Positions 1 to 8,780 of a stretch of 64,000 bases of DNA are shown here, piece by piece (the first letter of the stretch is position 1; each line of letters opens with the position of its first letter). Below the pieces are notes generated by a model. The model had not been told where the DNA came from, searched no databases, and saw nothing but the letters and a program-made list of their open reading frames with translations. This DNA comes from Caldithrix abyssi DSM 13497 (lineage in GTDB: Bacteria > Calditrichota > Calditrichia > Calditrichales > Calditrichaceae), in the NCBI RefSeq assembly GCF_001886815.1, contig NZ_CP018099.1:682001-746000 (forward strand), written 5' to 3'. Position numbers and translations under genes: made by a program.

Positions 1-2
1 AA

Positions 3-275
3 GGTAAAAAACGCCTGGCTGACGGAACCGCGCTGGTTTCGTGTTATCCCAATCCGTTTAACAGTCGGGTAACGTTTCGTGTGCCGCCTCTTGTAGCCCG
101 TTCTCTCCTTAAAGTCGAAATTTTTTCCGTTTCCGGACAAAGAGTGCTTACGCGAAGCGTGGTCGCCAGTGGAACCTTTACTATTGATTTTAGGGAATTT
201 CCTGCCGGCATTTACTTTGCTCAATTGAAAGGCGCAAGGTTTATCCAGCGCGTTAAGCTTTTGCATGTAAAATAG
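3..275 (+). CDS. C-terminal end of a T9SS-exported protein (5' truncated)
   Basis: Only the last 90 codons lie in the window; the frame is open to the left edge. They form a type A sorting domain of the type IX secretion system: a CYPNPFNSRVTFRV start, then a beta-sandwich with VEIFSVSGQRV and a PAGIYFAQL strand, ending in a basic strand (RFIQRVKLLHVK). Such domains target proteins through the outer membrane in FCB bacteria and are usually cleaved. The catalytic or binding part lies upstream and cannot be named. A GTG at 81 could act as a start but sits inside the domain, so I treat it as internal. Confidence 0.85.
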   Translation, partial: GKKRLADGTALVSCYPNPFNSRVTFRVPPLVARSLLKVEIFSVSGQRVLTRSVVASGTFTIDFREFPAGIYFAQLKGARFIQRVKLLHVK

Positions 276-365
276 GCGAAAAAAAACGGCCGGGGAGCTT
301 ACGAAGCGATCCTACCAGAACACAAGCTCGCGCTCCCGCCGCAGAAGCTGCCTGAAACACAACGA

Positions 366-1289
366 TTAATATCTTATTACCTTACCGGAGATATCGTGCG
401 TTGAGAGTTTTCCGCCGCCATCGTTAACAATGATTAAATCGCCGTCAACCTGTTTGACGACAATGTCGCCGCTTCCGTCTTCAATTTCCACCGTGCCGAT
501 GACATTGCTAATTTCCAGGCCTCCCGAGGAATCATCTATCTTGATGTAGCCTTCGGCATTTGTAATGGAAATATCTCCCGAGCTGTCTTCAAGATCGATG
601 TCCGCAGTGATATGGGAAAGTTCGATGTTGCCCGAAGAATCGTCAACCTTCACTTTACCGTCCGCCAGGCGGATTTGCAGATCGCCAGAGCCATCGTCAA
701 TCACAATTTTACCTTTAATTTTTTCCAGAATAATGTCTCCCGATCCATCGTCGATCTTTAAATTGCCGGCGATAGAGGTAGCCAAAATACTTCCGGACCC
801 ATCATGAATTCGCACCGGCCCCTGAATGTCCGCCAAAAAGATATCGCCGGAGCCGTCTTTCAGGTCAATATCGCCCTGAATGTTTTTTAGATCAATGAAA
901 CCGGAGCCATCTGAGATATCCAGGTTGATGGTTTGTGGTACGGTTACGGTTAAATTAATTCTTAAATTCGGCTGTTCAAACAACCAGCTAAAAAATCCGT
1001 CTTCGTAAATCTTGCTGGTTAATACCACCTTTTTGCCTTCGCGACGCAGTTGTAGTTTAACCACTTTTTGCACCTCTTTCCATGTGGTGTTTTGGGGCAA
1101 AAGTTCGGCGATCACCTGGATTTCTGAGGCGTCGGGCTGGCCCACGATTTTTAAAAAGCCCTCTTCGCATTGGATGCTCAGTTTTTCCACGCCCCGGGCA
1201 GACAGGGTTAGCGTTTTTTGCCTGTTGTCTTTAGCCGTTAATGGAAGGGTAAAAATTAAAATCAAAAAAAATCCGATAATGGTTCGCAT
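366..1289 (-). CDS. Secreted DUF4097-like beta-solenoid protein
   Basis: This 307-residue protein has an N-terminal signal peptide (about residues 1-19, ending LTAKD) and no further membrane segment. From about residue 120 it is built of ten consecutive 18-residue repeats with the core D-G/S-S-G-D-I, the pattern of DUF4097/DUF2807-type beta-strand repeat proteins that stack into a right-handed solenoid. It is probably periplasmic or outer-surface. The biochemical role of the family is not established; homologues are often near ECF sigma/anti-sigma systems, which are not present here. It stands alone, convergent with the gene to its left. Confidence 0.75.
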   Translation of the reverse strand: MRTIIGFFLILIFTLPLTAKDNRQKTLTLSARGVEKLSIQCEEGFLKIVGQPDASEIQVIAELLPQNTTWKEVQKVVKLQLRREGKKVVLTSKIYEDGFFSWLFEQPNLRINLTVTVPQTINLDISDGSGFIDLKNIQGDIDLKDGSGDIFLADIQGPVRIHDGSGSILATSIAGNLKIDDGSGDIILEKIKGKIVIDDGSGDLQIRLADGKVKVDDSSGNIELSHITADIDLEDSSGDISITNAEGYIKIDDSSGGLEISNVIGTVEIEDGSGDIVVKQVDGDLIIVNDGGGKLSTHDISGKVIRY

Positions 1290-1423
1290 GTCAAAATCCT
1301 CCTGCTAAATAATTTGTGACGTTATGATCTACGAAAAGATGGTAAGAAGGTTTAAATTTCTTTGCTTAAAATCCGTTTCTTTTTAAATTGTTATTGTCAA
1401 TATCAAATTTGGGAAATAAAGCA

Positions 1424-3019
1424 ATGGCAGAAAATAGTTTGACCATCCCGGCTATTTTAGAAAGCAATTTTTCCAGGAGTTCCACCAGAGTAATTTTTAA
1501 TTTTCCCGATGGAAGTTCGGCAACATTTGCGGTCTTTTACAATCGGGTGGAACTGTTAAGCGAGTTTCTATTAAGAAATGGCATCAAAAAAGGGGATTGT
1601 GTTGCCATTCTGGACAGCCGTTTTACCAATTTACCGATCATCTATTTTGCGCTTGCTCAGATTGGCGCCATTACCATACCCATTGTGCCGGCGCTCTCGG
1701 ATGAAGATTTGCATTTCTTTTTAAAGCAGAACCGGATTGTCGCTGTATTTGCCGCGCAAGAAATTAAGCCCCGAATAAAACAACATAGCTACCACCACTT
1801 GAAATTTTTTATTGATATTCATTCCTTTAAGTTTGAATCGTTGCAGGAAGATACAGTATCTGAAAAATTTGAAAAAGAAATCCATAAAATAAAAAAGGCG
1901 GCCCTGGAGCTGGTTAAAGCGGAAGAAGTTATTCCGCCCCCGCAGATTGAAGAGGACGATGAAATTCAACGTCTTATTTTGCCCGATTTACACGGAAAGT
2001 GGCAGTTTTACCGGTACAACCATAAACACCTGATCTCATCGGCCAGCATTGCCAGCGAAACCATCGGCCTGAACGCAGAGAGCAAAGTGCTTTTGCTTTT
2101 GCCGTTCTATTTTAATTTGACGTTTTCGCTGGGCGTTTTGGGAACCATTTTAAAGGGCTATCAGGTGGTCTTTGGCGCCCAACCGCAAACGCTCGGAGAA
2201 CTGGCTGATCTAATCAAACGCTACCAGCCCACGCATGTGCTTCTGGAAAGCGGCCTGTTAGAAAGAATTTTAAAGCCACAACTCCAGGCGGTTGGACGCC
2301 GATCCATTTTGAAAACTTCGCTAAAGATATTTTCATTTTTAAAAGATAAAATTACCGGCGGCAAACTGGATTTTATGAAACAGGTTGAGTGGCTAATTTC
2401 TGCGAACTTAACACCGCTCAACCGTTCCTGTAACCAATTTTTACTGAAGAATAAAATACGGCACCATCTACTTTTTGGCATATTTGAAACAACCTCGGTT
2501 TTGCTAAGCGGAAAAGCCGTTGAAGATTTTTGCTGGATCAAAGGACAACTGGTTAGAGATATGGAGGCCAAAATAGAAGAAGGTGAAAGGCCGGGCGGCG
2601 CATTGTGGGTAAAGGGGCCGAATGTGTTAAAAAGCGATCCGACCACTGACTTTAGCAGAACGCCTCTGATTGCGGAACCTGCCGAAGAAGCCTTCAAAAT
2701 TTTAGGATTCCATTCCACCATTATTGAATTCGCGTCGGGATTTAAACTGGACGCTCGCGTTGTGGAGGCCTCGCTGCGTGAATTGGAAGAGATTGTAGAG
2801 GTCTTGATTTTTAAACACAATGACGAGCTTGTTTTAAAAGTTTTGCCCAATCCGGAATTAATGAGTCTCAATGAGGGCGAACTGGAAGCCCATTTAATCA
2901 AAAAGATACAAAATCATCTTGCCGGACAATTTCCGTTTCCGGTAGAAATCTCAAGAATCTCTATTGAACGACAACCGTTTCCCAAAACCTACCTGGGGCA
3001 GTTGTTACGAATTGAGTGA
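1424..3019 (+). CDS. ANL-superfamily (AMP-binding) homologue with degenerate active site
   Basis: This 531-residue protein has the fold pattern of acyl-CoA/acyl-ACP synthetases: an N-terminal part with GIKKGDCVAIL and YFALAQIGAITIPI, and a small C-terminal domain with RVVEASLRELEEIVEVLIF. The functional motifs are eroded. The Thr/Ser/Gly-rich ATP loop expected near residue 190 reads PDLHGKWQFYRY. The GYGxTE motif is FGIFETT. The TGD aspartate and hinge are not recognisable. The C-terminal PKTxxGK lysine is Gln526 (FPKTYLGQLLR). It may bind an acyl ligand without adenylating it. A TTG at 1388 is possible, but ATG 1424 gives the usual N-terminus. No operon partner is evident. Confidence 0.7.
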   Translation: MAENSLTIPAILESNFSRSSTRVIFNFPDGSSATFAVFYNRVELLSEFLLRNGIKKGDCVAILDSRFTNLPIIYFALAQIGAITIPIVPALSDEDLHFFLKQNRIVAVFAAQEIKPRIKQHSYHHLKFFIDIHSFKFESLQEDTVSEKFEKEIHKIKKAALELVKAEEVIPPPQIEEDDEIQRLILPDLHGKWQFYRYNHKHLISSASIASETIGLNAESKVLLLLPFYFNLTFSLGVLGTILKGYQVVFGAQPQTLGELADLIKRYQPTHVLLESGLLERILKPQLQAVGRRSILKTSLKIFSFLKDKITGGKLDFMKQVEWLISANLTPLNRSCNQFLLKNKIRHHLLFGIFETTSVLLSGKAVEDFCWIKGQLVRDMEAKIEEGERPGGALWVKGPNVLKSDPTTDFSRTPLIAEPAEEAFKILGFHSTIIEFASGFKLDARVVEASLRELEEIVEVLIFKHNDELVLKVLPNPELMSLNEGELEAHLIKKIQNHLAGQFPFPVEISRISIERQPFPKTYLGQLLRIE

Positions 3020-3230
3020 TTTCTTTCTAAGACGGACTTTGATTTAGTGAACTGCAAAGCGTGCCATAACAACATAAATGTCGTCTCAAATATAAAATGT
3101 TGTGAGTGCATTTCAGTCTGGGGATTTCATCTTTTTTTGAGAGAACGCGCTTATTTTAACGTTTATCAGGGAATAATTCCTCCGACATCTGCGCTTAATT
3201 TATTGAATATTTTACGAGGAGGAGAATTCC

Positions 3231-4040
3231 ATGAAACAGTCTATTGATTTTATTTCAAAAAAGCCGCTTATTGTGTTATTGCTTTTATTAGCCATCGGCT
3301 ACCTCTGGGCAAGTTCGAACGGGGTAACTGGCAAAACAACGCTGGGAAACTCGCCGGGTTGCACCTGCCACAGCGCCCAGCCTTCTGATAATGTAACGGT
3401 TACCATTTCAGGGCCGGATACCGTACAGCCTAATGCAGTGGCTACCTTTCAGGTTCAGATTAGCGGCGGAACGTTAAGCGCTGCCGGAATCAATATAGCC
3501 GCCAACCGGGGGCAACTGGAAGCAGATGACGCTTTTCTACAAAAACTCAACGAAGAACTTACGCACAGCTCCCCCAAGTCACCATTTAATAATGTGGTTA
3601 CCTTTCAGTTTACTTACACAGCGCCCGAAACAGAAGGGCCGGCAGTTATTGCGGCAACGGGAAACAGTGTTAATCTTAACGGTTCAACTTCTGGCGATGT
3701 ATGGAATCACGCGCCCAATTTTACCGTACAGGTCAAACTGCCATCAGCGCTTAACGGTGACTCTGGCCTTCAGCCAAAAGATTATCTTCTGGAGCAAAAC
3801 TATCCCAATCCATTTAACGCCAGCACCACCATTCAATTTTATCTGCCTAAAACTACCGTTGTTCGTCTGACGGTTTTGAATGCCGCGGGAGAAAAGGTCA
3901 AAATTCTAACCGAAAGTATTCTTTCTGCCGGAAAACATTCACTTAACTTTAAAGCCGATGATTTACCTTCGGGAATGTATTTTTACCGACTTCAGACAGC
4001 AGACCGCATTTTAACGCGTAAGATGTTATTGTTAAAATAA
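3231..4040 (+). CDS. Secreted choice-of-anchor V-type protein with T9SS sorting domain
   Basis: The start follows an excellent ribosome site (AGGAGGAG, 7 nt spacing). The 269-residue product has an N-terminal membrane/signal segment (about 12-28), then the motif NSPGCTCHSAQPS. This resembles the GCTCH motif at the start of choice-of-anchor V/Reeler-like domains and could bind one c-type heme (CxxCH is not strictly met, since the spacing is C-T-C-H). A beta-rich domain follows (about 55-165, VTVTISGPDTV). Residues about 185-269 are a T9SS type A sorting domain (NYPNPFNASTTIQF, ending KMLLLK). It is likely a surface or secreted protein of unknown function. Confidence 0.75.
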   Translation: MKQSIDFISKKPLIVLLLLLAIGYLWASSNGVTGKTTLGNSPGCTCHSAQPSDNVTVTISGPDTVQPNAVATFQVQISGGTLSAAGINIAANRGQLEADDAFLQKLNEELTHSSPKSPFNNVVTFQFTYTAPETEGPAVIAATGNSVNLNGSTSGDVWNHAPNFTVQVKLPSALNGDSGLQPKDYLLEQNYPNPFNASTTIQFYLPKTTVVRLTVLNAAGEKVKILTESILSAGKHSLNFKADDLPSGMYFYRLQTADRILTRKMLLLK

Positions 4041-4168
4041 ATTGTCTCTGTTGATGAAAGTAGAGGCAGGCTCATAATTGATTTTCGGCAGATATGTCGT
4101 TCTACTGACTGTCGCCTGTGAAATAATTGAGGCAAGGTCTTTGTTGTAAAGTAAAAAAGGACATTGTC

Positions 4169-4450
4169 ATGGAGAAATTAAGAAAAGAAGAAGCACAGGA
4201 TTTGATTAAACGGCTAAAGAACTGGAAATTGCAAGACGAACAAATCAGCGCACAATGGCAATTTACAGATTTTACCGAGGCCATGGTTTTTATCAACAAA
4301 GTAGCTATCTTAGCAGAACGACACGGGCATCATCCCGAAATTTTTAATGTGTACAATCGTGTTCGTTTAACGCTCACCACGCACGATGCAGGCGGTTTGA
4401 CGCAGAAGGATTTTGATCTGGCCATGGCCATTGATGAGCTTTTGTCTTAA
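4169..4450 (+). CDS. Pterin-4a-carbinolamine dehydratase
   Basis: This 93-residue protein matches the PCD/DCoH family over its full length. It dehydrates 4a-hydroxytetrahydrobiopterin to quinonoid dihydropterin in pterin cofactor recycling. The active-site signature is clear: AERHGHHPEIFNVYNRV, then LTTHDAGGLTQKDFDLA. ATG 4169 follows an AAGGA site; an upstream in-frame ATG (4127) would add 14 atypical residues. No aromatic amino acid hydroxylase lies nearby, so the pterin substrate is unknown; it may serve molybdopterin metabolism, as proposed for some bacterial homologues. Confidence 0.92.
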   Translation: MEKLRKEEAQDLIKRLKNWKLQDEQISAQWQFTDFTEAMVFINKVAILAERHGHHPEIFNVYNRVRLTLTTHDAGGLTQKDFDLAMAIDELLS

Positions 4451-4749
4451 AGAATAGCACTTGAGATTTGGCAATAGTTGTAAAAAGGTTTACTCAAGCC
4501 TGAATGTGGCAGTTTAATGCATTGGAAAAGACGGATGAGTTGGAAATCTGCCCTGCTATTCGTCAGCGTTGACATCATTTAAGTTTTTAGGCAAAATGGT
4601 TTTAATTTTTTATGCCCACCAGAGATTTATTTTCATTAAACGGCAAAAGCAAGATTAAGGCGAGCGATTAAAAAAACATGAGTCATCATTGAATTTAAAT
4701 TTTTTATGCCTTAAATTCTTCCAATTTATTTAACCAAATGGAGAGCGCC

Positions 4750-6723
4750 ATGCAAGAGGTAGATTTAATTTTTAAAAATGCGCGTGTTTTGACCATGGAT
4801 TCCGAATTACGGCAATTTGAGCCCGGAGCCGTGGCCATTAAGGGCGATGAAATAGTGGCGGTCGATAAAGAGGAAGCCATCCTCAAGAAATATAACGCCC
4901 GGGAAGTGGTAAATTGTCAGGATAAAGTTTTGATGCCCGGCCTGGTGAACGCCCATACCCATGTGCCCATGACGTTACTGCGCGGCGTTGCCGACGATCT
5001 TCGGCTTGATGTGTGGCTTTTGGGGCACATGATGCCCGTGGAACGCGAGTTTGTTTCACCGGAATTTGTGCGGCTGGGGACTTTGATGGCCTCCGCCGAA
5101 TTGATACGTTCCGGGGTGACGACATTTGCCGATATGTATTATTATGAAGAGCAGGTGGCACAGGCTGCCGCCGAGGCCGGATTAAGAGCAGTTTGCGGTG
5201 AAACGGTCATTAAGTTTCCGTCGCCGGATGCTCAGTCTTACGAGGAGTCGCTGGAGTACACACGTGATTTTATCAAGCGCTGGAAAGATCATCCCTTAAT
5301 TACTCCTTCTGTGGCGCCTCACGCGCCTTACACGTGTACAACGGAAATTTTGCAGGCGGCCACTGAGTTAGCCCTTGAGTTTGATGTTCCAGTTCAGATT
5401 CATCTGGCGGAGACCAGACAGGAAGTGGAGACAATGCGCAGGGAGCATGGCATTCCTGTAATTCCATACATCCGTAAAATAGGCATGTTAGAAGCTAAAA
5501 TTATTGGCGCGCATCTGGTGCACGTTGACGAAGGAGAAATGCACACACTCAAAAACTTTAATGTGGGCGTGGTGCACAATCCCTCTTCCAATTTAAAATT
5601 GGCTTCCGGCTTTGCCAAAGTGACGCAAATGAGCGCCATGGGGATCAATGTGGGGATCGGAACCGATGGCCCCGCATCGAACAATGATCTGGATATGTTT
5701 GAAGAGATGCGTCTGGCCTCATTTATTGCCAAGGGCATTACCAATGATCCGACGGCGTTGCCGGCCCCCCATGTTTTGACCATGGCAACGCGCATTGGCG
5801 CTCAGGCTCTGCATCTCGATAAGCAAATTGGTTCTATTGAAGCGGGCAAAAAGGCCGATTTGATTTTGATCGATACCAGCGCCATTCACAATTCGCCGCG
5901 TTACAAACGTGAGGATAAAATGTCATTTGCCCAGATCGTTTATGCGACCAAAACCTTTGACGTGACAGACGTGCTGGTTAACGGTAAATTTTTAATGCGC
6001 GATAAGAAATTACTGACTCTGGATGAAGAGTCGTTGTTGAAAGAAGCGCAGAATTTTGCACGGCGCATCGATTCTTTTCTGCTGGAGCGTGAAAAATCCG
6101 TACTCTCTAAACTGATCGCCATTGAAACGGCCACCGAAGAAGAAAGCTTTGAAGTGCAGATTAAGGTGCCGGTGAAAAGGTTTGACGAGATCTTTGAAAA
6201 ACTGAAAAAACCGGAAATAAAGGTTGTCTATCAGCGACACTATTTGCAGTACGATACTTATTTCTATTTTGACGATGCCGATCAGGGGCGCCTGCGCTAT
6301 CGGGAAGATGAAATCATCAATCCACAAGGTCAGATTGTTAAAGCGCGCTATCGTTTGACATTACTTGGACCGGCTTTTGAACGGGAATTTGCGCACACGG
6401 TTCTTCTGTCACGCTCCAGATATCTGGCTAAAGCCACGCACAGCCTGCGATTTTACCGGGAGTATTTTAAACCGATTAAAGAGATGGTGATTGAAAAAGA
6501 GAGATATCGCTGGAAAGTGGTCTTTAAAGAAACGGAATTTTACATCAACCTGGATCGTCTGGTCATTCCTAAAATGGGCGATTTTCTGGAGATCAAGAGT
6601 CGTACCTGGAGCAGGCATGATGCGGAAGAAAAAGCGGTTCTTGTGGCCGATTTACTAAAAACGCTGGGGCTGGAAGCGGCGGAGCCCATTGGTAAGGACT
6701 ACTCCGATCTGGCGCTTGAATAA
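4750..6723 (+). CDS. mtaD: MTA/SAH deaminase-like amidohydrolase fused to a CYTH domain
   Basis: Residues 1-440 form a metal-dependent amidohydrolase of the 5-methylthioadenosine/S-adenosylhomocysteine deaminase (TrzN/MtaD) group. Visible are the metal site NAHTHVPMTLLRG (His69, His71), the ADD..LDVWL segment, HLAETRQEVE, GAHLVHVDEGEM, NPSSNLKLASG and GTDGPASNNDLDMFEEMR. Residues about 467-657 are a CYTH-type triphosphate tunnel domain: EVQIKV (a weakened ExExK), YDTYFYF, RLRYRED, RYRLTLLGP, INLDRLV and DFLEIKSR. The fusion is unusual. ATG 4750 is preceded by GGAG; the ATG at 4738 overlaps that site. The gene converges on the FMN reductase with a 7-nt gap. Confidence 0.88.
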   Translation: MQEVDLIFKNARVLTMDSELRQFEPGAVAIKGDEIVAVDKEEAILKKYNAREVVNCQDKVLMPGLVNAHTHVPMTLLRGVADDLRLDVWLLGHMMPVEREFVSPEFVRLGTLMASAELIRSGVTTFADMYYYEEQVAQAAAEAGLRAVCGETVIKFPSPDAQSYEESLEYTRDFIKRWKDHPLITPSVAPHAPYTCTTEILQAATELALEFDVPVQIHLAETRQEVETMRREHGIPVIPYIRKIGMLEAKIIGAHLVHVDEGEMHTLKNFNVGVVHNPSSNLKLASGFAKVTQMSAMGINVGIGTDGPASNNDLDMFEEMRLASFIAKGITNDPTALPAPHVLTMATRIGAQALHLDKQIGSIEAGKKADLILIDTSAIHNSPRYKREDKMSFAQIVYATKTFDVTDVLVNGKFLMRDKKLLTLDEESLLKEAQNFARRIDSFLLEREKSVLSKLIAIETATEEESFEVQIKVPVKRFDEIFEKLKKPEIKVVYQRHYLQYDTYFYFDDADQGRLRYREDEIINPQGQIVKARYRLTLLGPAFEREFAHTVLLSRSRYLAKATHSLRFYREYFKPIKEMVIEKERYRWKVVFKETEFYINLDRLVIPKMGDFLEIKSRTWSRHDAEEKAVLVADLLKTLGLEAAEPIGKDYSDLALE

Positions 6724-6730
6724 AGCGCGG

Positions 6731-7258
6731 CTACGAAGCTAACAGTTTTTCAGCAAGGCGAATGGTTGTTTTAACCAGTTCATTAATTCTTTTTGTGATT
6801 TCGGTAGGCAGGGGGTGTGTTTCCGAAATCTGGTTTTCGAGTGCGTAAACATAGCGGGGGACGATGAGACAGCGGGCGTTAAACATCAGACTGTTCAAGA
6901 AATTCATGGGCGCCATGTAGCTATTCCTGCCGCCTCCCACAGCCATGAGTCCGATAATTTTGCCTTCCCAGGCGGAACCGGTTAAATCGAATAGGTTTTT
7001 GAGAGCGGCATTCATTTCGTAATTGTAAATCGGCCCTGCGACAATCAGGGCCGAGGCTTTTTCAATTTTTTGTTTGATTTGTTTGACATGCGGGTGATTG
7101 AAGGTTTCTCCTCCGTCACACAAAGGCAGTTGATAATTACGCAGATCAATTAACTCCGCCTGCTGACGATGTTGTTTAAAAACTTCAAGCGCGCTTTGCG
7201 ATAGAACAAAACTGCGGCTGGTTTTATTTAAGCTGGCGCTGATGATTAAATATTCCAT
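6731..7258 (-). CDS. NADPH-dependent FMN reductase family flavoprotein
   Basis: This 175-residue flavodoxin-like protein has the FMN phosphate loop near the N-terminus (ISASLNKTSRSFVLSQ), the middle motif ALIVAGPIYNYEMNAALKNLFD typical of NAD(P)H:FMN/quinone/azo reductases, and a glycine loop (GLMAVGGGRNS). It presumably reduces flavin, quinones or metal-type acceptors in the cytoplasm; the substrate cannot be read from sequence. ATG 7258 sits 8 nt after AGGA; a TTG two codons earlier is less likely. Proline dehydrogenase lies just upstream on the same strand, so the two may be co-transcribed. Confidence 0.88.
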   Translation of the reverse strand: MEYLIISASLNKTSRSFVLSQSALEVFKQHRQQAELIDLRNYQLPLCDGGETFNHPHVKQIKQKIEKASALIVAGPIYNYEMNAALKNLFDLTGSAWEGKIIGLMAVGGGRNSYMAPMNFLNSLMFNARCLIVPRYVYALENQISETHPLPTEITKRINELVKTTIRLAEKLLAS

Positions 7259-7310
7259 CCACAATCCTACATGTTCATTAAAGAACTAAAGTACGCTTTT
7301 AACGCCCAAA

Positions 7311-8219
7311 TTATTTCCCAATGCCGAAGATTCGTTTGAATACGTAGCCGGCCATCTTGGGATTTTCTTTCAAACGCCGCGTAGAATAGCCATACCAGTC
7401 CTTACCAAACGGCACATACACGCGCAAGCGGTGTCCGGCCTTTACCAGAATGTCGCGCAGTTGTTCCTGAACGCCCAACAGCATCTGAAATTCGTAATCC
7501 ATTTTGTCCAGTTTTAAGCGATCGATGACGGTCAAGGCGTGGTAGATCAGCTTTTCGTCATGGGTGGCAATGCCAGTGTAGCAGCCGTTGGAGAGTAGTT
7601 TGTCGAGATTGTATTTAAAGCTTTCGTTGATAATATCCATGTCTTTAAAGGCGATGTCACGCGGTTCTACATAAATGCCCTTGCACAATCGCAAATTGGC
7701 TTTGTGCTCGACTAAACGATTGATATCATCGATGGTTCTTCTTAAATAGGCCTGGATGACCGTTCCCACGTGCTGGCTGCCGAATTCTTCTTTAAGCTTA
7801 AGATAAATGTCAATCGTATCATCGGTGGTCGTATGATCTTCCATGTCGATGCGTACAAAGTTATTCAGCTTTTGCGCTTCCAAAACAATGCGGCGGATAT
7901 TATTGTAACAAAAATCTTTGCTGATTAAAAGTCCCATATGCGTGGGTTTTAATGAGACATTTGAATCTAGGCCCTCGCGGTCAATGGTTTTTAGCATTTC
8001 GATGTAGGTATCGGCGGCCTGCTTGCAAATTTGTTCGTCTTTGCTAAACTCGCCGAGTAAATCCATGGTGGCCATTATTCCTCTGGCGTTCAATTCCTTA
8101 ACTTTTGCCACGCCTTCCTGGAGTGTTGAACCGGCAATATAAATTCTGGAAAAGAATTTAACAATGGGTTTAGGCACCAGCGGCAAGCTCCAGACGATTA
8201 AATTATCGAATAGTTTCAT
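7311..8219 (-). CDS. Proline dehydrogenase
   Basis: This is a monofunctional FAD-dependent proline dehydrogenase of 302 residues, the usual size for the stand-alone bacterial enzyme. It oxidises L-proline to pyrroline-5-carboxylate. Signatures are VSLKPTHMGLL, RIDMEDH near the flavin, RLCKGIYVEPR, YEFQMLLGVQEQLR and the C-terminal RVYVPFGKDWYGYSTRRL, which binds the proline carboxylate. The partner P5C dehydrogenase is not in this window. Transcription probably continues into the FMN reductase 52 nt downstream. Confidence 0.95.
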   Translation of the reverse strand: MKLFDNLIVWSLPLVPKPIVKFFSRIYIAGSTLQEGVAKVKELNARGIMATMDLLGEFSKDEQICKQAADTYIEMLKTIDREGLDSNVSLKPTHMGLLISKDFCYNNIRRIVLEAQKLNNFVRIDMEDHTTTDDTIDIYLKLKEEFGSQHVGTVIQAYLRRTIDDINRLVEHKANLRLCKGIYVEPRDIAFKDMDIINESFKYNLDKLLSNGCYTGIATHDEKLIYHALTVIDRLKLDKMDYEFQMLLGVQEQLRDILVKAGHRLRVYVPFGKDWYGYSTRRLKENPKMAGYVFKRIFGIGK

Positions 8220-8488
8220 AGAGACCTCGTCATATTTTAATGTTTGCTTAATCGTTTGTAAACATTAGTCTTTTGTAATTTAAGAGCTTAAAATAATAGA
8301 TTCAACCAAAACACGATATTTTTTGTGCTATTTTTAACGAAGTCTGTTAAAATATTGATGGAGATAGGGAAAAATGAGATTATTGGATTGGAGTGTTTGA
8401 TTTAAGGCTTTTGCGAGAGCCATCAGCAAGAAACGCTGCGCTGTTAATGATCATTCGTGCTTTATTAACCGTTCAATTGGGATGCGCA

Positions 8489-8741
8489 AACCGTTAAAAC
8501 GGTTCACGCTTCATACCTCCCAACGCAGATGCGGCGCACATATTCAGGCCTTTCCACCGTTAAAACGGTAGAAAGGCCACATCTATACCCCCCGCAGGTT
8601 TTTAAACGGAGTCCAATAAACCTCCCTGTTTACACCATTCCTTTTAAGCGCAGGATTTTCCGCCCCCGTGTTCATAGCCCGCGCGTCTCATTCGGCAAGT
8701 TTAAGCCTCTCACGCCGCTCTTAAAAACCGTTAAAACGGTT
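8489..8741. repeat. Three palindromic AACCGTTAAAACGGTT repeats (REP/MITE-like) in a gene-free stretch
   Basis: The 8220-8780 interval holds no convincing gene. Within it the palindrome AACCGTTAAAACGGTT occurs at 8489-8504 and 8726-8741, and its core ACCGTTAAAACGGT at 8556-8569. The middle copy is extended by a second stem, GGCCTTTC (8547-8554) pairing with GAAAGGCC (8571-8578), giving a hairpin with about 14 paired bases. The arrangement resembles REP elements mobilised by RAYT transposases. An 81-codon open frame across it (8529-8774) is proline- and arginine-rich and looks like translated repeat. Confidence 0.8.
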
Positions 8742-8780
8742 CCCCCTCTCCGCGTCCCTCCCACGCCTTTTTAACATCTC

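Noticed and set aside
3047-3247. 66-codon frame with several Cys residues before the CTCH protein
   Set aside because: No ribosome site; it overlaps the Shine-Dalgarno and start of the well-supported gene at 3231.
4512-4530. TGGCAGTTTAATGCATT considered as a sigma-54 promoter for the amidohydrolase-CYTH gene
   Set aside because: Spacing between the GG and GC dinucleotides is one base short and the -12 box is ATGC, so it does not fit the strict sigma-54 geometry.
8529-8774. 81-codon open frame in the gap before the PBP gene
   Set aside because: It runs through the AACCGTTAAAACGGTT palindromes, is dominated by Pro/Arg/Val from repeat translation and has no ribosome site.
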